Positions 8,166 to 17,039 of a stretch of 35,448 bases of DNA are shown in pieces (the first letter of the stretch is position 1; each line of letters opens with the position of its first letter). Both the position numbers and the translations under genes were made by a program. The notes beneath the pieces were generated by a model. The model had not been told where the DNA came from and made no database searches. It saw only the letters and a program-made list of their open reading frames with translations. The DNA is from CAYYNQ01 sp964473105 (GTDB taxonomy: Bacteria > Sumerlaeota > Sumerlaeia > MVZB01), in the NCBI GenBank assembly GCA_964473105.1, contig CAYYNQ010000008.1, positions 1-35,448 on the forward strand, written 5' to 3'.

Positions 8166-9650
8166 ATGCCTGACTTCACGACATTACTCGGCAACGGCGC
8201 AAAGATTGTGATTGCCCTTTATATTTTGTCCCTATTGGTCATCGGTTGGTTCAGCTACAGGGCCCGGCGGGATGATTCCATGAGGGATTTCTACCTGGCA
8301 GGCGGCGGACTCGGGTTATTCGTGCTGGTCTTCACCCTCTACGCAACCCAATACAGTGGAAACACCCTGATTGGATTCACTGCCAAAAGTTACCGGACCG
8401 GTTTTTCCTGGATAATGTCGCTGCATTTCATGACGGCAATCATTGTATTCTACCTGCTTTATGCCCCACGTCTGTATCCGATCGCAAGGTCGCGTGGCTA
8501 TATCACCCCAGCTGATTACCTGAATGACCGATTCAGGTCGCGGGGAATAGCATTGATTGCATCCATCATCATGATTCTGGGCCTTGCAAATTATCTGCTG
8601 GCCCAGTTGATTGCCATGGGGCATGTGGTTGCGGGAATCCTGGGAGGGGACCGTTTAGTCTTTACAATCGGCGTGGTCACACTCGCCCTCATTCTGGTCA
8701 TTTATGAAACCATGGGAGGAATGCGTGCCGTGGCTTGGACCGATGCATTCCAGGGAATCGTCCTCGCGACCGGATTTATCATCCTGCTGGTCCTCGTGTT
8801 CCGCGAATTCGGCCCGATGTCAGACACAACCCTGGCGATTCTTGACCAGCCCGAAATCCGGACGAGAGCAGCGGCACCCAGTATCCCGGTAATGCGTGAG
8901 TGGCTGAGCTATATCCTCCTTGTCGGGATCGGCGGCGCACTCTATCCCCAAGCCATCCAAAGAATCTACTCCGCCCGGTCTGACACAGTGCTGCGCCGCG
9001 GCCTCACTGTAATGGCATTCCTGCCGTTGTTGACAACGGTGATCGCGTTAATTGTCGGCGTCATGGCCATCATTCAGTTCCCCGGCCTCAACAGAGGGCA
9101 GTCAGAGCAGGTGCTTTTGCTTGTATTCAACCAGATCCAGTCCGGATCCTTGCTCGGTTACTGGCTGGTTGTGTTTCTGATCGCTGCGGTCCTGGCAGCA
9201 ATCATGTCCACTGCCGACTCGGCCCTGCTGTCCATATCATCAATGTTCACACATGATATCTATAGCCGTTTCATCAGCCCCAATGCCCCCCAGGCGACCT
9301 TGACAAGACTGGGAAGGGCCTGTTCCTGGTCCCTGATCTGCCTGCTGGCCTTCACCGCATGCCTGCTTTATGAAGGAATCACGCTGGTTAAACTTCTTGA
9401 CCGAAAATTCGACATGCTGGTCCAACTCGCTCCCGCATTTATGATCGGAATCCGATGGAGAAGAATGCAGCCCTTACCCGTCATGCTGGGCATCATTACC
9501 GGCCTGATCACAGCAGGCCTGTTGGTAAGCCTTGGATATGGGAAGTTATACAACATCCATGCAGGGCTATATGGACTGGCGTTGAATCTCCTGGTCGTGA
9601 CTGGGGGATCCCTCCTCCACACCGGGAGAACCCCGCAGAATCAGGATTAG
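8166..9650 (+). CDS. Sodium:solute symporter family (SSS) transporter
   Basis: Inner-membrane carrier that couples solute uptake to the sodium gradient. The 494 residues form about 13 hydrophobic helices. Family features: the first helices with RRDDSMRDFYLAGGGLG (SSS proteins typically have DF(Y/F)LAGR), the broken helix TQYSGNTLIGFTAKSYRTG, YETMGGMRAVAWTDAFQGIV (matching the conserved GG.....TD..Q core), and AAIMSTADSALLSISSMFTHDIY. The substrate cannot be read from sequence: proline, pantothenate, carboxylate and sugar carriers all share these motifs. A GGGGG-rich RBS precedes the ATG. Probably one operon with the preceding small membrane gene. Confidence 0.9.
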   Translation: MPDFTTLLGNGAKIVIALYILSLLVIGWFSYRARRDDSMRDFYLAGGGLGLFVLVFTLYATQYSGNTLIGFTAKSYRTGFSWIMSLHFMTAIIVFYLLYAPRLYPIARSRGYITPADYLNDRFRSRGIALIASIIMILGLANYLLAQLIAMGHVVAGILGGDRLVFTIGVVTLALILVIYETMGGMRAVAWTDAFQGIVLATGFIILLVLVFREFGPMSDTTLAILDQPEIRTRAAAPSIPVMREWLSYILLVGIGGALYPQAIQRIYSARSDTVLRRGLTVMAFLPLLTTVIALIVGVMAIIQFPGLNRGQSEQVLLLVFNQIQSGSLLGYWLVVFLIAAVLAAIMSTADSALLSISSMFTHDIYSRFISPNAPQATLTRLGRACSWSLICLLAFTACLLYEGITLVKLLDRKFDMLVQLAPAFMIGIRWRRMQPLPVMLGIITGLITAGLLVSLGYGKLYNIHAGLYGLALNLLVVTGGSLLHTGRTPQNQD

Positions 9651-9977
9651 ACTGCAGGATTCTGTGCTCAGCCCAAGGACAATCACCCTTGTCATCGCAA
9701 CCGTGATCAGCCAACCCGCATCATGCTCCAAATCGAAACAAACCCCCCTAGCTGATCATTCCGCTGGCCCGGGCACAGGGCAGGTATTGGACCGGCAAGA
9801 AGGTCTTTCCCATTGGATGGAGGGCCAATCGACCTATCTAAACCAAGTCCGGGGGAATGTCAGAACTGCAAGTTATCAAAGGTCGGTGAAAGGGAAAGGG
9901 GAACCCTCTCATTTTGAATGCTGATTCTGTTGACGAAAGGAAACACCCGGATATCAAGAAAGCTCGCGCCCAAGTTC

Positions 9978-10019
9978 AGGAGGAAATAATCAATGGTCAC
10001 CCCAAAACGGCGCATATAG
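9978..10019 (+). CDS. Possible eight-residue leader peptide with strong RBS
   Basis: AGGAGG (9978-9983), nine bases, then ATG and the codons for MVTPKRRI, then TAG (10017-10019). The RBS is better than that of the large gene 290 bases downstream. It could be a leader peptide or chance; no run of one regulatory amino acid is present, so classic attenuation by charged tRNA is not indicated. Confidence 0.2.
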
Positions 10020-10178
10020 ATTCAAGACAGGGGCATAACCCCCTCCGGCATCCGCCGGGATATTACGATGGAACGGATCATCCAAATAAGGATCCGCGAT
10101 GAGGGACAGTTGAGGTTGAACAAGCTATTTTAGCCTATCAATCTGGGTCGTTTTTCTGTAAACGTGGTTCTGGTCCGA

Positions 10179-10209
10179 GGCTTGGATAATTTCAAGCCGA
10201 TCTTGGCTT
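10179..10209 (+). promoter_or_regulatory. Alternative stem-loops GGCTTG / CAAGCC / GGCTT
   Basis: GGCTTG (10179-10184) pairs with CAAGCC (10193-10198) over an eight-base loop. The same middle segment can instead pair with the following GGCTT (10205-10209). Such mutually exclusive pairing is typical of switching leaders. The stems are short and no ligand-binding core is recognised. Confidence 0.25.
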
Positions 10210-10311
10210 CACAACCTCCCACCAGGCAAACCGGGCCGACTCTTGGACAACCGGGAGATGGTCAACTGCTTGGCGGTGTCTATCGAGCCCGTTTGAGCCA
10301 CAGCCTGATCC

Positions 10312-13300
10312 ATGACGAAAAAAAACGATAGTTCAACGCTTGATCAGATTGAAACCGATCTCAGCCATGAACTCCTTGTCAGCCTTTATCGAAGCATCGT
10401 CCGGTCCCGGTTCCTAGATGAAAAGGAAGTCGAACTCACGCAACAGGGTGAGGCATTTTTTCATGTCTCCGGCGGGGGGCACGAGGCATCCGCCGCACTG
10501 AATCCACACCTGAAGCCTGAAGATTGGCTACACTGTCATTACCGTGACAAGGCCCTGATGCTAGCCCGTGGCATCAGCGTCGAGATGTTCCTCCACAGCA
10601 CACTCGCCAAAGACTCCTCCCATAGTCGTGGGCGTCAGATGAACGCGCATATGAGTGCCCCCGAACTCAATATCCTCTCCCTAGTTGGACCCGTGGGGAA
10701 CAGTGCATTGCAGGCCGTGGGCGTTGCGTCCGCAATCCGTGAACAGGCGGCAAGGCCCCTGGCACTCGTCTCCCTTGGCGACGGGACGACTCAGGAAGGG
10801 GAAGTTCTTGAGGCCGTTGCCGAGGCTGTCCGCAGTCATCTGCCCGTATTGTTTCTAGTCGAGGACAACCATTTTTCAATTTCCACAATCACACCCGGAA
10901 AAACTTTTTTTCACCGCCCGGATGGCCCGGCAGACTCCTTTTACGGCGTTCCCATCCGGCATGTGGATGGGCGGAATGTCCTCGAATGCCACAGGGTTTT
11001 TGGGCATGTCGTAAAGGAAATACGCGTAACACGGGAACCTGCCATCATCGTCATGGATACGGAAAGACTTGGCAATCACACCAACGCAGATGACCAAACA
11101 ATGTATCGTGATTCCGAGGACATTGAACATTCCAGGAAAACCGGCGATCCACTGCATATCTTCCGTAAAGAGATACTTGAATGGGGCGTTAACGAAACCG
11201 ATCTAAAGCTGCTTGAGCAACAGGTCAGGGACGAGGTTAACCAGGCCGCAGAAATCTCGAGACGATCACCGGACCCGAAGCCCAGTTTCGATGCCAAGGC
11301 CCCGATACCCGATCACCTGGTCAACCCTGCGAGGGAATATCTTGGTTACAGTCCCGAAAATGACGACTCAAATCGCCTGACCATGATCGAGGCCATGCGC
11401 GAAGTCCTGCGCCACCGTATGGCCACTGATTCGGATATCATACTGCTCGGTGAAGATATCGAGGATCCCAAGGGCGATGTATTTGGACTGACCCGTGGCC
11501 TGACACGACAATTTCCCGGCCAGGTCGAGAACTCGGCGCTTGCTGAGTCGACGATCATCGGGGTTTCTATTGGGCGAGCACTTGCCGGGAAACATCCCAT
11601 CGCTTTCCTGCAGTTTGCCGATTTTCTGCCAATTGCCTATAATCAGATCATTTCCGAACTGGGCAGCATATATTGGAGAACCGACGGCGGATGGCGCGCG
11701 CCTGTCATTGTCATGATCACCTGCGGCGGTTATCGGCCTGGCCTCGGCCCTTTTCATGCCCAGACACTTGAATCAATCGCCGCACACACGCCGGGTGTCG
11801 ATGTTATGATGCCCTCGACGGCGTATGACGCGGCCGGTCTGCTGAACGCGGCCTTTGAATCCGGGCGGCCGACCCTGTTCTTTTATCCCAAAAGCTGCCT
11901 GAATGACCGTACACGAACCACCTCCGCTGATGTTCACAAACAACTGGTAAACATCGGCCGGGCCCGGGTGGATCGCACGGGTGATGACCTCACCCTGATC
12001 GGCTGGGGCAATACAACGGATATATGTCTGAAAGTTGCAGAAACCCTTGCTCTATCCGGCATTGAAACGGAGGTCATTGATCTTCGGTCAATCTCCCCGT
12101 GGGATGTCGACAGGATCGTCACCTCCGCAGAAAAGACCCGCCATCTTGTCGTTGTGCATGAAGACAATCACACCTGCGGGATGGGCGCAGAAATACTGGC
12201 AACCGTTGCTGACAAGGCTCGACATCCGGTTACTATGCGAAGGGTAACGCGCAACGACACCCATGTGCCGTTTAACTTCAGCAACCAACTCGAGGTCCTG
12301 CCTTCCTACCGCAGAACCCTGGAAGAAGCCGCCTCCCTTTTCGATTTTGAAGTGCAATGGCGGAAACCCCCGGAACCCGACCCCGGAATCCATGTTGTTG
12401 AGGCCGTGGGATCAAGCCCCTCGGACGAGTCGGTCGTTGTTGTCAACTGGATGGTTTCGACGGGGGATCAGGTTGAATCAGGCCAGGAAATCGCGACCTT
12501 GGAAGCCGATAAGGCACTACTCGAACTTGCCTGCCCGACTGCAGGCCGCGTGAAGGACATTCTTGTTGATAAATCTGAAATGGTCAAAGTCGGGACGCCA
12601 CTTCTGACGATCGACACAGGAGAAACCGAGACCTTTCGCAAAGCTGTTACACGTGAGGAACCGGGAACACCAACCCTTCTAAGACGCAAGTCCGGATCCA
12701 TCGCAGTATCTGTCTCGGATCCAAAAATCACAGGACAGAAACCCATCGGTTATCCTGTGGGCATTGCGGGGATCAGCACGGTCACGGGGGGTGAAATTGT
12801 CCACAATGACGATATTTCCCACCAGTTCCCTAATTATGGCAGCGACGATATCATCCGCAGGACCGGCATCGAGTCACGGGTCAGAATCGATTGCACCCAG
12901 ACTGCATTATCCATGGCTGTCGATGCAGCACGTGATACCCTCGAGCGTGAAAATCTGGAACTGTCCGACATCGATGCCATCATCTGTAGCACGGGAACAC
13001 CTGAGTGCCTCACACCATCCATGGCCTGCCTGATTCTCGACCAGCTATCCCGGGGCAAACCGGAACAGCTGGTTCAGGCCCATGATATCAATGCAGCCTG
13101 TTCCGGCTTCCTGTATGCCCTGCAAACCGGCCATGACTGGCTTCAAAGCCGGCCCGAGGCAAAAATCCTGATTGTTACGACCGAGGCACTTTCCCCTCTG
13201 CTTGATCACCATGATTTTTCAACCGAAATTATTTTTGGGGATGCAGCAACGGCAACTATCCTGTATGGCGAAAAAAATATCGATAACACCTGGGCCAGCA

Positions 13301-13731
13301 TTTCACGCCCTGAGCTTTCGGCCCGCGGCGAGTCCGGGCAGTGCATTTATGTCCCGGGGCCGGGTTCGTCAGACAAGGTTATGATGGATGGCGCAAAGGT
13401 TTATTCCGAGGCCGTCCGCAAAATGATCAACATGCTCGAAAAATCATGCCGCCGTGAACATATTGCCATCGAAGAACTTGATTTGGTTGTTCCCCATCAG
13501 GCCAATCAGCGCATTATCGACGCAATCCGCAACAGGATAGAACTTCCGGATGAGAAGGTCTTCAGTAATATCAGGAACCTCGGGAACACATCATCCAGCA
13601 CGATCCCGCTCGCATTGTCAGAATTGATGGAATCCAGAAATCCCGGTGAATATATCGGGTTGTGCGCCTTCGGAGGTGGATTCACATTTGGGGCGGCAAT
13701 TCTGAAAACCCACCAAAACAATAAATCTTGA
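10312..13731 (+). CDS. Four-domain fusion: 2-oxoacid dehydrogenase E1-alpha, E1-beta, lipoyl domain, KAS III
   Basis: 1139 residues. Residues about 15-340 are a thiamine-diphosphate E1-alpha: YRDKALMLARG, and the TPP motif from G156-D157-G158 to N186 (LGDGTTQEG ... EDNHFSIST). About 356-680 are E1-beta: LLGEDIEDPKGDVFGLTRGL, FADFLPIAYNQIISE, PGLGPFHAQTLESIAAHTPG, VVHEDNHTCGMGAEI. About 692-768 are one lipoyl domain with the lipoyl-lysine K734 in LEADKALLEL. About 815-1135 are a FabH-type 3-oxoacyl-ACP synthase III with the full triad C930 (NAACSGF), H1062 (PHQAN) and N1092 (GNTSSS). There is no E2 acyltransferase core, no peripheral-subunit-binding domain and no E3; the lipoyl-KAS linker is only about 45 residues. 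Inference: a 2-oxoacid is decarboxylated, its acyl group is passed to lipoyl-K734 and then to C930, and it is condensed with malonyl-ACP. E1 type resembles branched-chain or pyruvate E1; the substrate is not readable. No good RBS precedes the ATG. Confidence 0.9.
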   Translation: MTKKNDSSTLDQIETDLSHELLVSLYRSIVRSRFLDEKEVELTQQGEAFFHVSGGGHEASAALNPHLKPEDWLHCHYRDKALMLARGISVEMFLHSTLAKDSSHSRGRQMNAHMSAPELNILSLVGPVGNSALQAVGVASAIREQAARPLALVSLGDGTTQEGEVLEAVAEAVRSHLPVLFLVEDNHFSISTITPGKTFFHRPDGPADSFYGVPIRHVDGRNVLECHRVFGHVVKEIRVTREPAIIVMDTERLGNHTNADDQTMYRDSEDIEHSRKTGDPLHIFRKEILEWGVNETDLKLLEQQVRDEVNQAAEISRRSPDPKPSFDAKAPIPDHLVNPAREYLGYSPENDDSNRLTMIEAMREVLRHRMATDSDIILLGEDIEDPKGDVFGLTRGLTRQFPGQVENSALAESTIIGVSIGRALAGKHPIAFLQFADFLPIAYNQIISELGSIYWRTDGGWRAPVIVMITCGGYRPGLGPFHAQTLESIAAHTPGVDVMMPSTAYDAAGLLNAAFESGRPTLFFYPKSCLNDRTRTTSADVHKQLVNIGRARVDRTGDDLTLIGWGNTTDICLKVAETLALSGIETEVIDLRSISPWDVDRIVTSAEKTRHLVVVHEDNHTCGMGAEILATVADKARHPVTMRRVTRNDTHVPFNFSNQLEVLPSYRRTLEEAASLFDFEVQWRKPPEPDPGIHVVEAVGSSPSDESVVVVNWMVSTGDQVESGQEIATLEADKALLELACPTAGRVKDILVDKSEMVKVGTPLLTIDTGETETFRKAVTREEPGTPTLLRRKSGSIAVSVSDPKITGQKPIGYPVGIAGISTVTGGEIVHNDDISHQFPNYGSDDIIRRTGIESRVRIDCTQTALSMAVDAARDTLERENLELSDIDAIICSTGTPECLTPSMACLILDQLSRGKPEQLVQAHDINAACSGFLYALQTGHDWLQSRPEAKILIVTTEALSPLLDHHDFSTEIIFGDAATATILYGEKNIDNTWASISRPELSARGESGQCIYVPGPGSSDKVMMDGAKVYSEAVRKMINMLEKSCRREHIAIEELDLVVPHQANQRIIDAIRNRIELPDEKVFSNIRNLGNTSSSTIPLALSELMESRNPGEYIGLCAFGGGFTFGAAILKTHQNNKS

Positions 13732-13883
13732 ACCTGGGTTCCCAAGGGCGATCAATCCCGCCATGACATGCTTTTTAACTTAAAAGACTATATGGAAAAG
13801 GTCAAAGGAAGACAAATCACTCCGAGGCCGTTTTTGACAGGGATATATGTGTCGAATATTCCGCGATCCCCATATGTGGCCAA

Positions 13884-14867
13884 TCATTGTTTCAACTCAG
13901 CCAAATCATGCTGCACCAATCGCCGGGCGATCTCCTCGAATGAGACGCTTGGTTCCCAGCCCAGCAGTTCCTTCGCAGCGTTGATATTGCCGAACGAACT
14001 GTCCCGGTCCCCCGGGTGGTTACGGCTGTCATCAACCTCGATCACCTTCCCTATATCCAAATCCAAATAACTGCAGACGATCTCCGCCCAATCACCAATA
14101 CGGTGTAATTTCCCTGATGCCAGTACAACATCTGCCGGTTTATCAAGCATACCCATCCTCGAAAATCCGTCAACAATGTCATCCGCCCATGACCAATCAC
14201 GCTTACGGTCGATGCTCCCAATCACCAGCTTGGATTTCTGACCCAGCGCAATTCGCACCAAACCCCGCACGATCCGCCGCTCGATGAACAGTTCGGGCCG
14301 TCCAGGGGAGGTGTGATTGAAAAGGATTCCTACCGAAACACGCATACCAAACTCATCCCTATAGCAATGTGCCATTCGGTGAGCCATAATTTTGCTCACC
14401 GAATACGGGTTTGTTGCGAGAATCGGGGTGTCAACCGTAACACCCTCCTCACCGGCTACTTCATGGTCAAAACAATCGCATGACCCGGCCATCACGACCA
14501 TACATTCGGGACATTTATTCCGGACCGCATCGAGGAGATGAATTGCACCCATCGAATTGACCCGTGCCGTGCCCATGGGGTCGTCCCACGCGAGACGTAC
14601 AGAACTCTGGGCCGCAAGATGGAAGATGATTTCGGGTTGAAACCCACTTACCACCCGTTCACCAACATCCCGATCCCCCAAATCACATGTGACGACTTCC
14701 ATTTTATCCTTGATGCACGTCATCAGAATTTTGTCCTGTATCGATTTTGGCGGGACCAACCCGCAGACCCGGCAATCGAGGTCGAGCAGCTTGCGTGCCA
14801 TAAGGCCACCATCCTGGCCCGTGACACCAGTGATCATGACCCGTTTCCGGGAAGGCGGCATGATCAT
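13884..14867 (-). CDS. SDR sugar-nucleotide enzyme, probable GDP-4-keto-6-deoxy-D-mannose reductase
   Basis: 327 residues of the extended short-chain dehydrogenase (NDP-sugar epimerase/dehydratase) family. NAD(P) motif GVTGQDG at 14-20, the YSVSK catalytic pair, and GMD-like blocks (SVGILFNHTSPGRPELFIERRIVRG, SIDRKRDWSWADDIVDGF). It is a divergent paralogue of the adjacent gmd. In GDP-D-rhamnose pathways the reductase Rmd is exactly such a relative, encoded beside gmd, so reduction of the Gmd product is likely. A second dehydratase or epimerase is possible. The frame can open at a GTG nine bases upstream; the ATG at 14867 has AAGGTG six bases before it. It is the last gene of a minus-strand group, 49 bases after gmd. 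Confidence 0.7.
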   Translation of the reverse strand: MIMPPSRKRVMITGVTGQDGGLMARKLLDLDCRVCGLVPPKSIQDKILMTCIKDKMEVVTCDLGDRDVGERVVSGFQPEIIFHLAAQSSVRLAWDDPMGTARVNSMGAIHLLDAVRNKCPECMVVMAGSCDCFDHEVAGEEGVTVDTPILATNPYSVSKIMAHRMAHCYRDEFGMRVSVGILFNHTSPGRPELFIERRIVRGLVRIALGQKSKLVIGSIDRKRDWSWADDIVDGFSRMGMLDKPADVVLASGKLHRIGDWAEIVCSYLDLDIGKVIEVDDSRNHPGDRDSSFGNINAAKELLGWEPSVSFEEIARRLVQHDLAELKQ

Positions 14868-14916
14868 TGCTCCCACCTTATCTGTTGCGGAATAAGTTCA
14901 CCGGAAAGGATCGTAA

Positions 14917-15900
14917 TCATGTCGCCTGGTTCTTCAACACGGCAATGTCATGGTCAACCATCATATGAACAAGGTCCCTGAAACCGACCTTCGGAATCCA
15001 GCCCAGCTTCTCTCGCGCGCGCGATGCATCACCCAACAATAGATCCACCTCCGCCGGGCGCATATACTTCTCATCCTGGACCACGTAATCCTTCCAATCC
15101 AACCCCTGGTAACTGAACGCCTCATTGAGAAAATCCCTGACCGAATGAGTCTCACCGGTGGCAATCACGTAATCATCCGGTTCATCCTGCTGCATCATCA
15201 TCCACATCGCCTCAACATAATCACCGGCATATCCCCAATCACGCTTTGCATCAAGATTTCCCAATGCAAGCTTGTCACTGCGGCCCAAAACAATCTCCGC
15301 GATCGAACGTGTTATCTTTCGGGTCACAAAATTCTCGCCACGCCTCGGGGACTCATGGTTGAACAAGATTCCCGAGCAGATGAACATCCCGTAACTCTCC
15401 CGATAATTCACGGCCATATGGTGTGCCGCAACCTTGGCAACCGCATATGGACTGCGCGGATAGAATGGGGTGTTTTCACTCTGCGGGCTTTCCACAACCT
15501 TGCCGAACATCTCGCTGCTCGATGCCTGATAAAATCGGGGGGCCTGGCCAGATTCACGGATTGCCTCAAGAATCCGGACCACCCCGATGAACACGACATC
15601 CGATGTATATTCCGGTATGTCGAAGCTGATGCGAACATGACTCTGCGCGCCCAGGTTGTATATTTCATCGGGCCTTATCGTGCGGATCAGCTTAGCCAGA
15701 CTGCTCGCATCGCCGAGGTCACCATAAACGAGTTCTAGTTTGCTCAGATCACCCAAGCCATCCAGAACATCGAGGCGCCCGCGACTTATTGTGCTGGTCC
15801 GACGAACGATTCCATATACCTGATAGCCCTTTTTCAGTAGAAACTCGGTCAGGTAGGATCCATCTTGGCCCGTTATTCCTGTAATCAATGCCTTCTTCAT
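14917..15900 (-). CDS. gmd: GDP-mannose 4,6-dehydratase
   Basis: Converts GDP-D-mannose to GDP-4-keto-6-deoxy-D-mannose, the precursor of GDP-linked rhamnose, fucose and related surface sugars. 327 residues, the shorter bacterial form. NADP-binding GITGQDGSYL (8-17), the GIVRRTS cofactor segment, YNLGAQSHV, SSSEMFGKV with the catalytic Ser/Glu, YAVAK, FNHESPRRGENFVTRKI, GNLDAKRDWGYAGDYV and the C-terminal MRPAEVDLLLGDASRAREKLGW are all textbook. ATG start with AGGA upstream. Lies between kdsD and its paralogue, consistent with surface-glycan synthesis. Confidence 0.95.
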   Translation of the reverse strand: MKKALITGITGQDGSYLTEFLLKKGYQVYGIVRRTSTISRGRLDVLDGLGDLSKLELVYGDLGDASSLAKLIRTIRPDEIYNLGAQSHVRISFDIPEYTSDVVFIGVVRILEAIRESGQAPRFYQASSSEMFGKVVESPQSENTPFYPRSPYAVAKVAAHHMAVNYRESYGMFICSGILFNHESPRRGENFVTRKITRSIAEIVLGRSDKLALGNLDAKRDWGYAGDYVEAMWMMMQQDEPDDYVIATGETHSVRDFLNEAFSYQGLDWKDYVVQDEKYMRPAEVDLLLGDASRAREKLGWIPKVGFRDLVHMMVDHDIAVLKNQAT

Positions 15901-15939
15901 TGCGTGACCATTTTCCTTTCTGTCTCGCGTTTATTAAAG

Positions 15940-16905
15940 TCAGGTGATACCTGCTCGCGTGATATCATGAAGGTGTATTAACCCCACCGGTATAAGGTCG
16001 TCGCTGCATACGGGCAACTCAATGATCTTGTATTCGCGCAGAATCTCCAGCGCCCGGACCGCCATCATCGATGGCTGGACATATTTGGGACCATGGGTCA
16101 TGACCTTATCGATAGAGATGTTCATATCATGGCTCCCCTTCGCCATGTAACGACGGAAATCACCATCCGTGAAGAAACCTATCAGTCTCCCGCCATCATC
16201 CACGATACTCGTTGATGCCATTCGAGTCGAAGTCATCGTCAGAATTGCCTGCGAGAGCGGTGTGCCTGACTTGACAACCGGATTACCATCGCCGGTATGC
16301 ATCAAATCTTCAACGCGTGTCAACAGACGACGGCCCAGTGATCCTCCCGGATGGAATTTTGCATAATCCTCCTCGCCGAACCCACGCGCCTCAAGCAGGA
16401 TCAGTGCCAGCGTGTCACCCAGGGCAAGCATCGCAGTGGTACTGGCTGTTGGGGCGAGGTTCAGCGGACAGGCCTCGCGCTGGATCGGCATGATCAGGCC
16501 ACAATCAGCCTGAACGGCCAGTTCCGAATCGGGGTTGGATGTGATTGCAATGAGCCGGGCCTGAACATGCTTAATGTAGGAGATCATCCGCAGGACTTCC
16601 TCGGTTTGACCCTTGTATGAAAATGCGATCACAACATCCCGACCTGTGATCATACCCAGATCACCATGGATGCTCTCTGCCGGATGAACGAAATATGCAG
16701 GCGTACCTGTTGAGGACAATGTCGCGGAAACCTTCCGGCCGATCAGGCCCGCCTTGCCCATGCCCGTCGTGATGACCCTGCCTTGGCAGTTCAACAGCAG
16801 GTCCACCGCCTGCTCAAAACGCTGATCCAATACCCGGACCAGAACCCCGACGGCTTCCTGTTCTACCTCGATGAATGATTTTGCACGTTCCAGTATGTAA
16901 CTCAT
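15940..16905 (-). CDS. kdsD: D-arabinose-5-phosphate isomerase (KpsF/GutQ type)
   Basis: Interconverts ribulose-5-P and arabinose-5-P, the first step towards Kdo of the LPS inner core. A SIS domain occupies about residues 1-190 (GRVITTGMGKAGLIGRKVSATLSSTGTPAYFVHPAESIHGDLG spans the phosphosugar site; SYKGQTEEV; SNPDSELA; the FHPGGSLGRRLL hallmark). Two CBS domains follow, with DLMHTG and KVMTHGPKYV. The frame opens at a TTG (16914) that abuts the RBS. The ATG at 16905 has AAGGTGA eight bases before it and gives 321 residues, normal length. Downstream of bshC, upstream of gmd. A 13-base palindrome lies 25 bases before the start. Confidence 0.94.
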   Translation of the reverse strand: MSYILERAKSFIEVEQEAVGVLVRVLDQRFEQAVDLLLNCQGRVITTGMGKAGLIGRKVSATLSSTGTPAYFVHPAESIHGDLGMITGRDVVIAFSYKGQTEEVLRMISYIKHVQARLIAITSNPDSELAVQADCGLIMPIQREACPLNLAPTASTTAMLALGDTLALILLEARGFGEEDYAKFHPGGSLGRRLLTRVEDLMHTGDGNPVVKSGTPLSQAILTMTSTRMASTSIVDDGGRLIGFFTDGDFRRYMAKGSHDMNISIDKVMTHGPKYVQPSMMAVRALEILREYKIIELPVCSDDLIPVGLIHLHDITRAGIT

Positions 16906-16929
16906 CAACGACAATCACCTTGATTTTCT

Positions 16930-16942
16930 TGTCTCAGAGACA
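16930..16942. promoter_or_regulatory. Palindrome TGTCTCAGAGACA upstream of kdsD
   Basis: Perfect inverted repeat with six-base arms and one central base in the 134-base gap between bshC and kdsD. A related GTCTCTGTCTC lies near 17011. The position just before the kdsD RBS suits an operator; without a T-run on the minus strand it is not a terminator for bshC. Confidence 0.3.
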
Positions 16943-17039
16943 GACCTCTTCAGTAATTTTATGGTTTTCTTTTTCCTTCGTCAATTCCCAAGCCATCATA
17001 AATTTTTCCGTCTCTGTCTCTTTGCTTTCCCTCTGAATT

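Larger units (their letters stand above)
9651..10311. other. Long spacer ahead of the fusion enzyme gene
   Basis: About 660 bases with no recognisable gene. Two plus-strand open frames of 86 and 62 codons (9664-9924, 9914-10102) are hydrophilic, lack RBSs and match nothing I know. The stretch holds a tiny eight-codon frame with a very good ribosome-binding site (9993-10019) and a set of mutually exclusive stem-loops (10179-10209), so it may be a regulatory leader. No T-run terminator follows the stem-loops. Confidence 0.45.

Noticed and set aside
9664..10102. Two plus-strand open frames (86 and 62 codons) as genes
   Set aside because: No ribosome-binding sites, low-quality hydrophilic composition, and no recognisable motif.
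13730..13741. GAACCTGGGTTC after the fusion gene as a terminator
   Set aside because: Two-base loop and no T-run directly after it.
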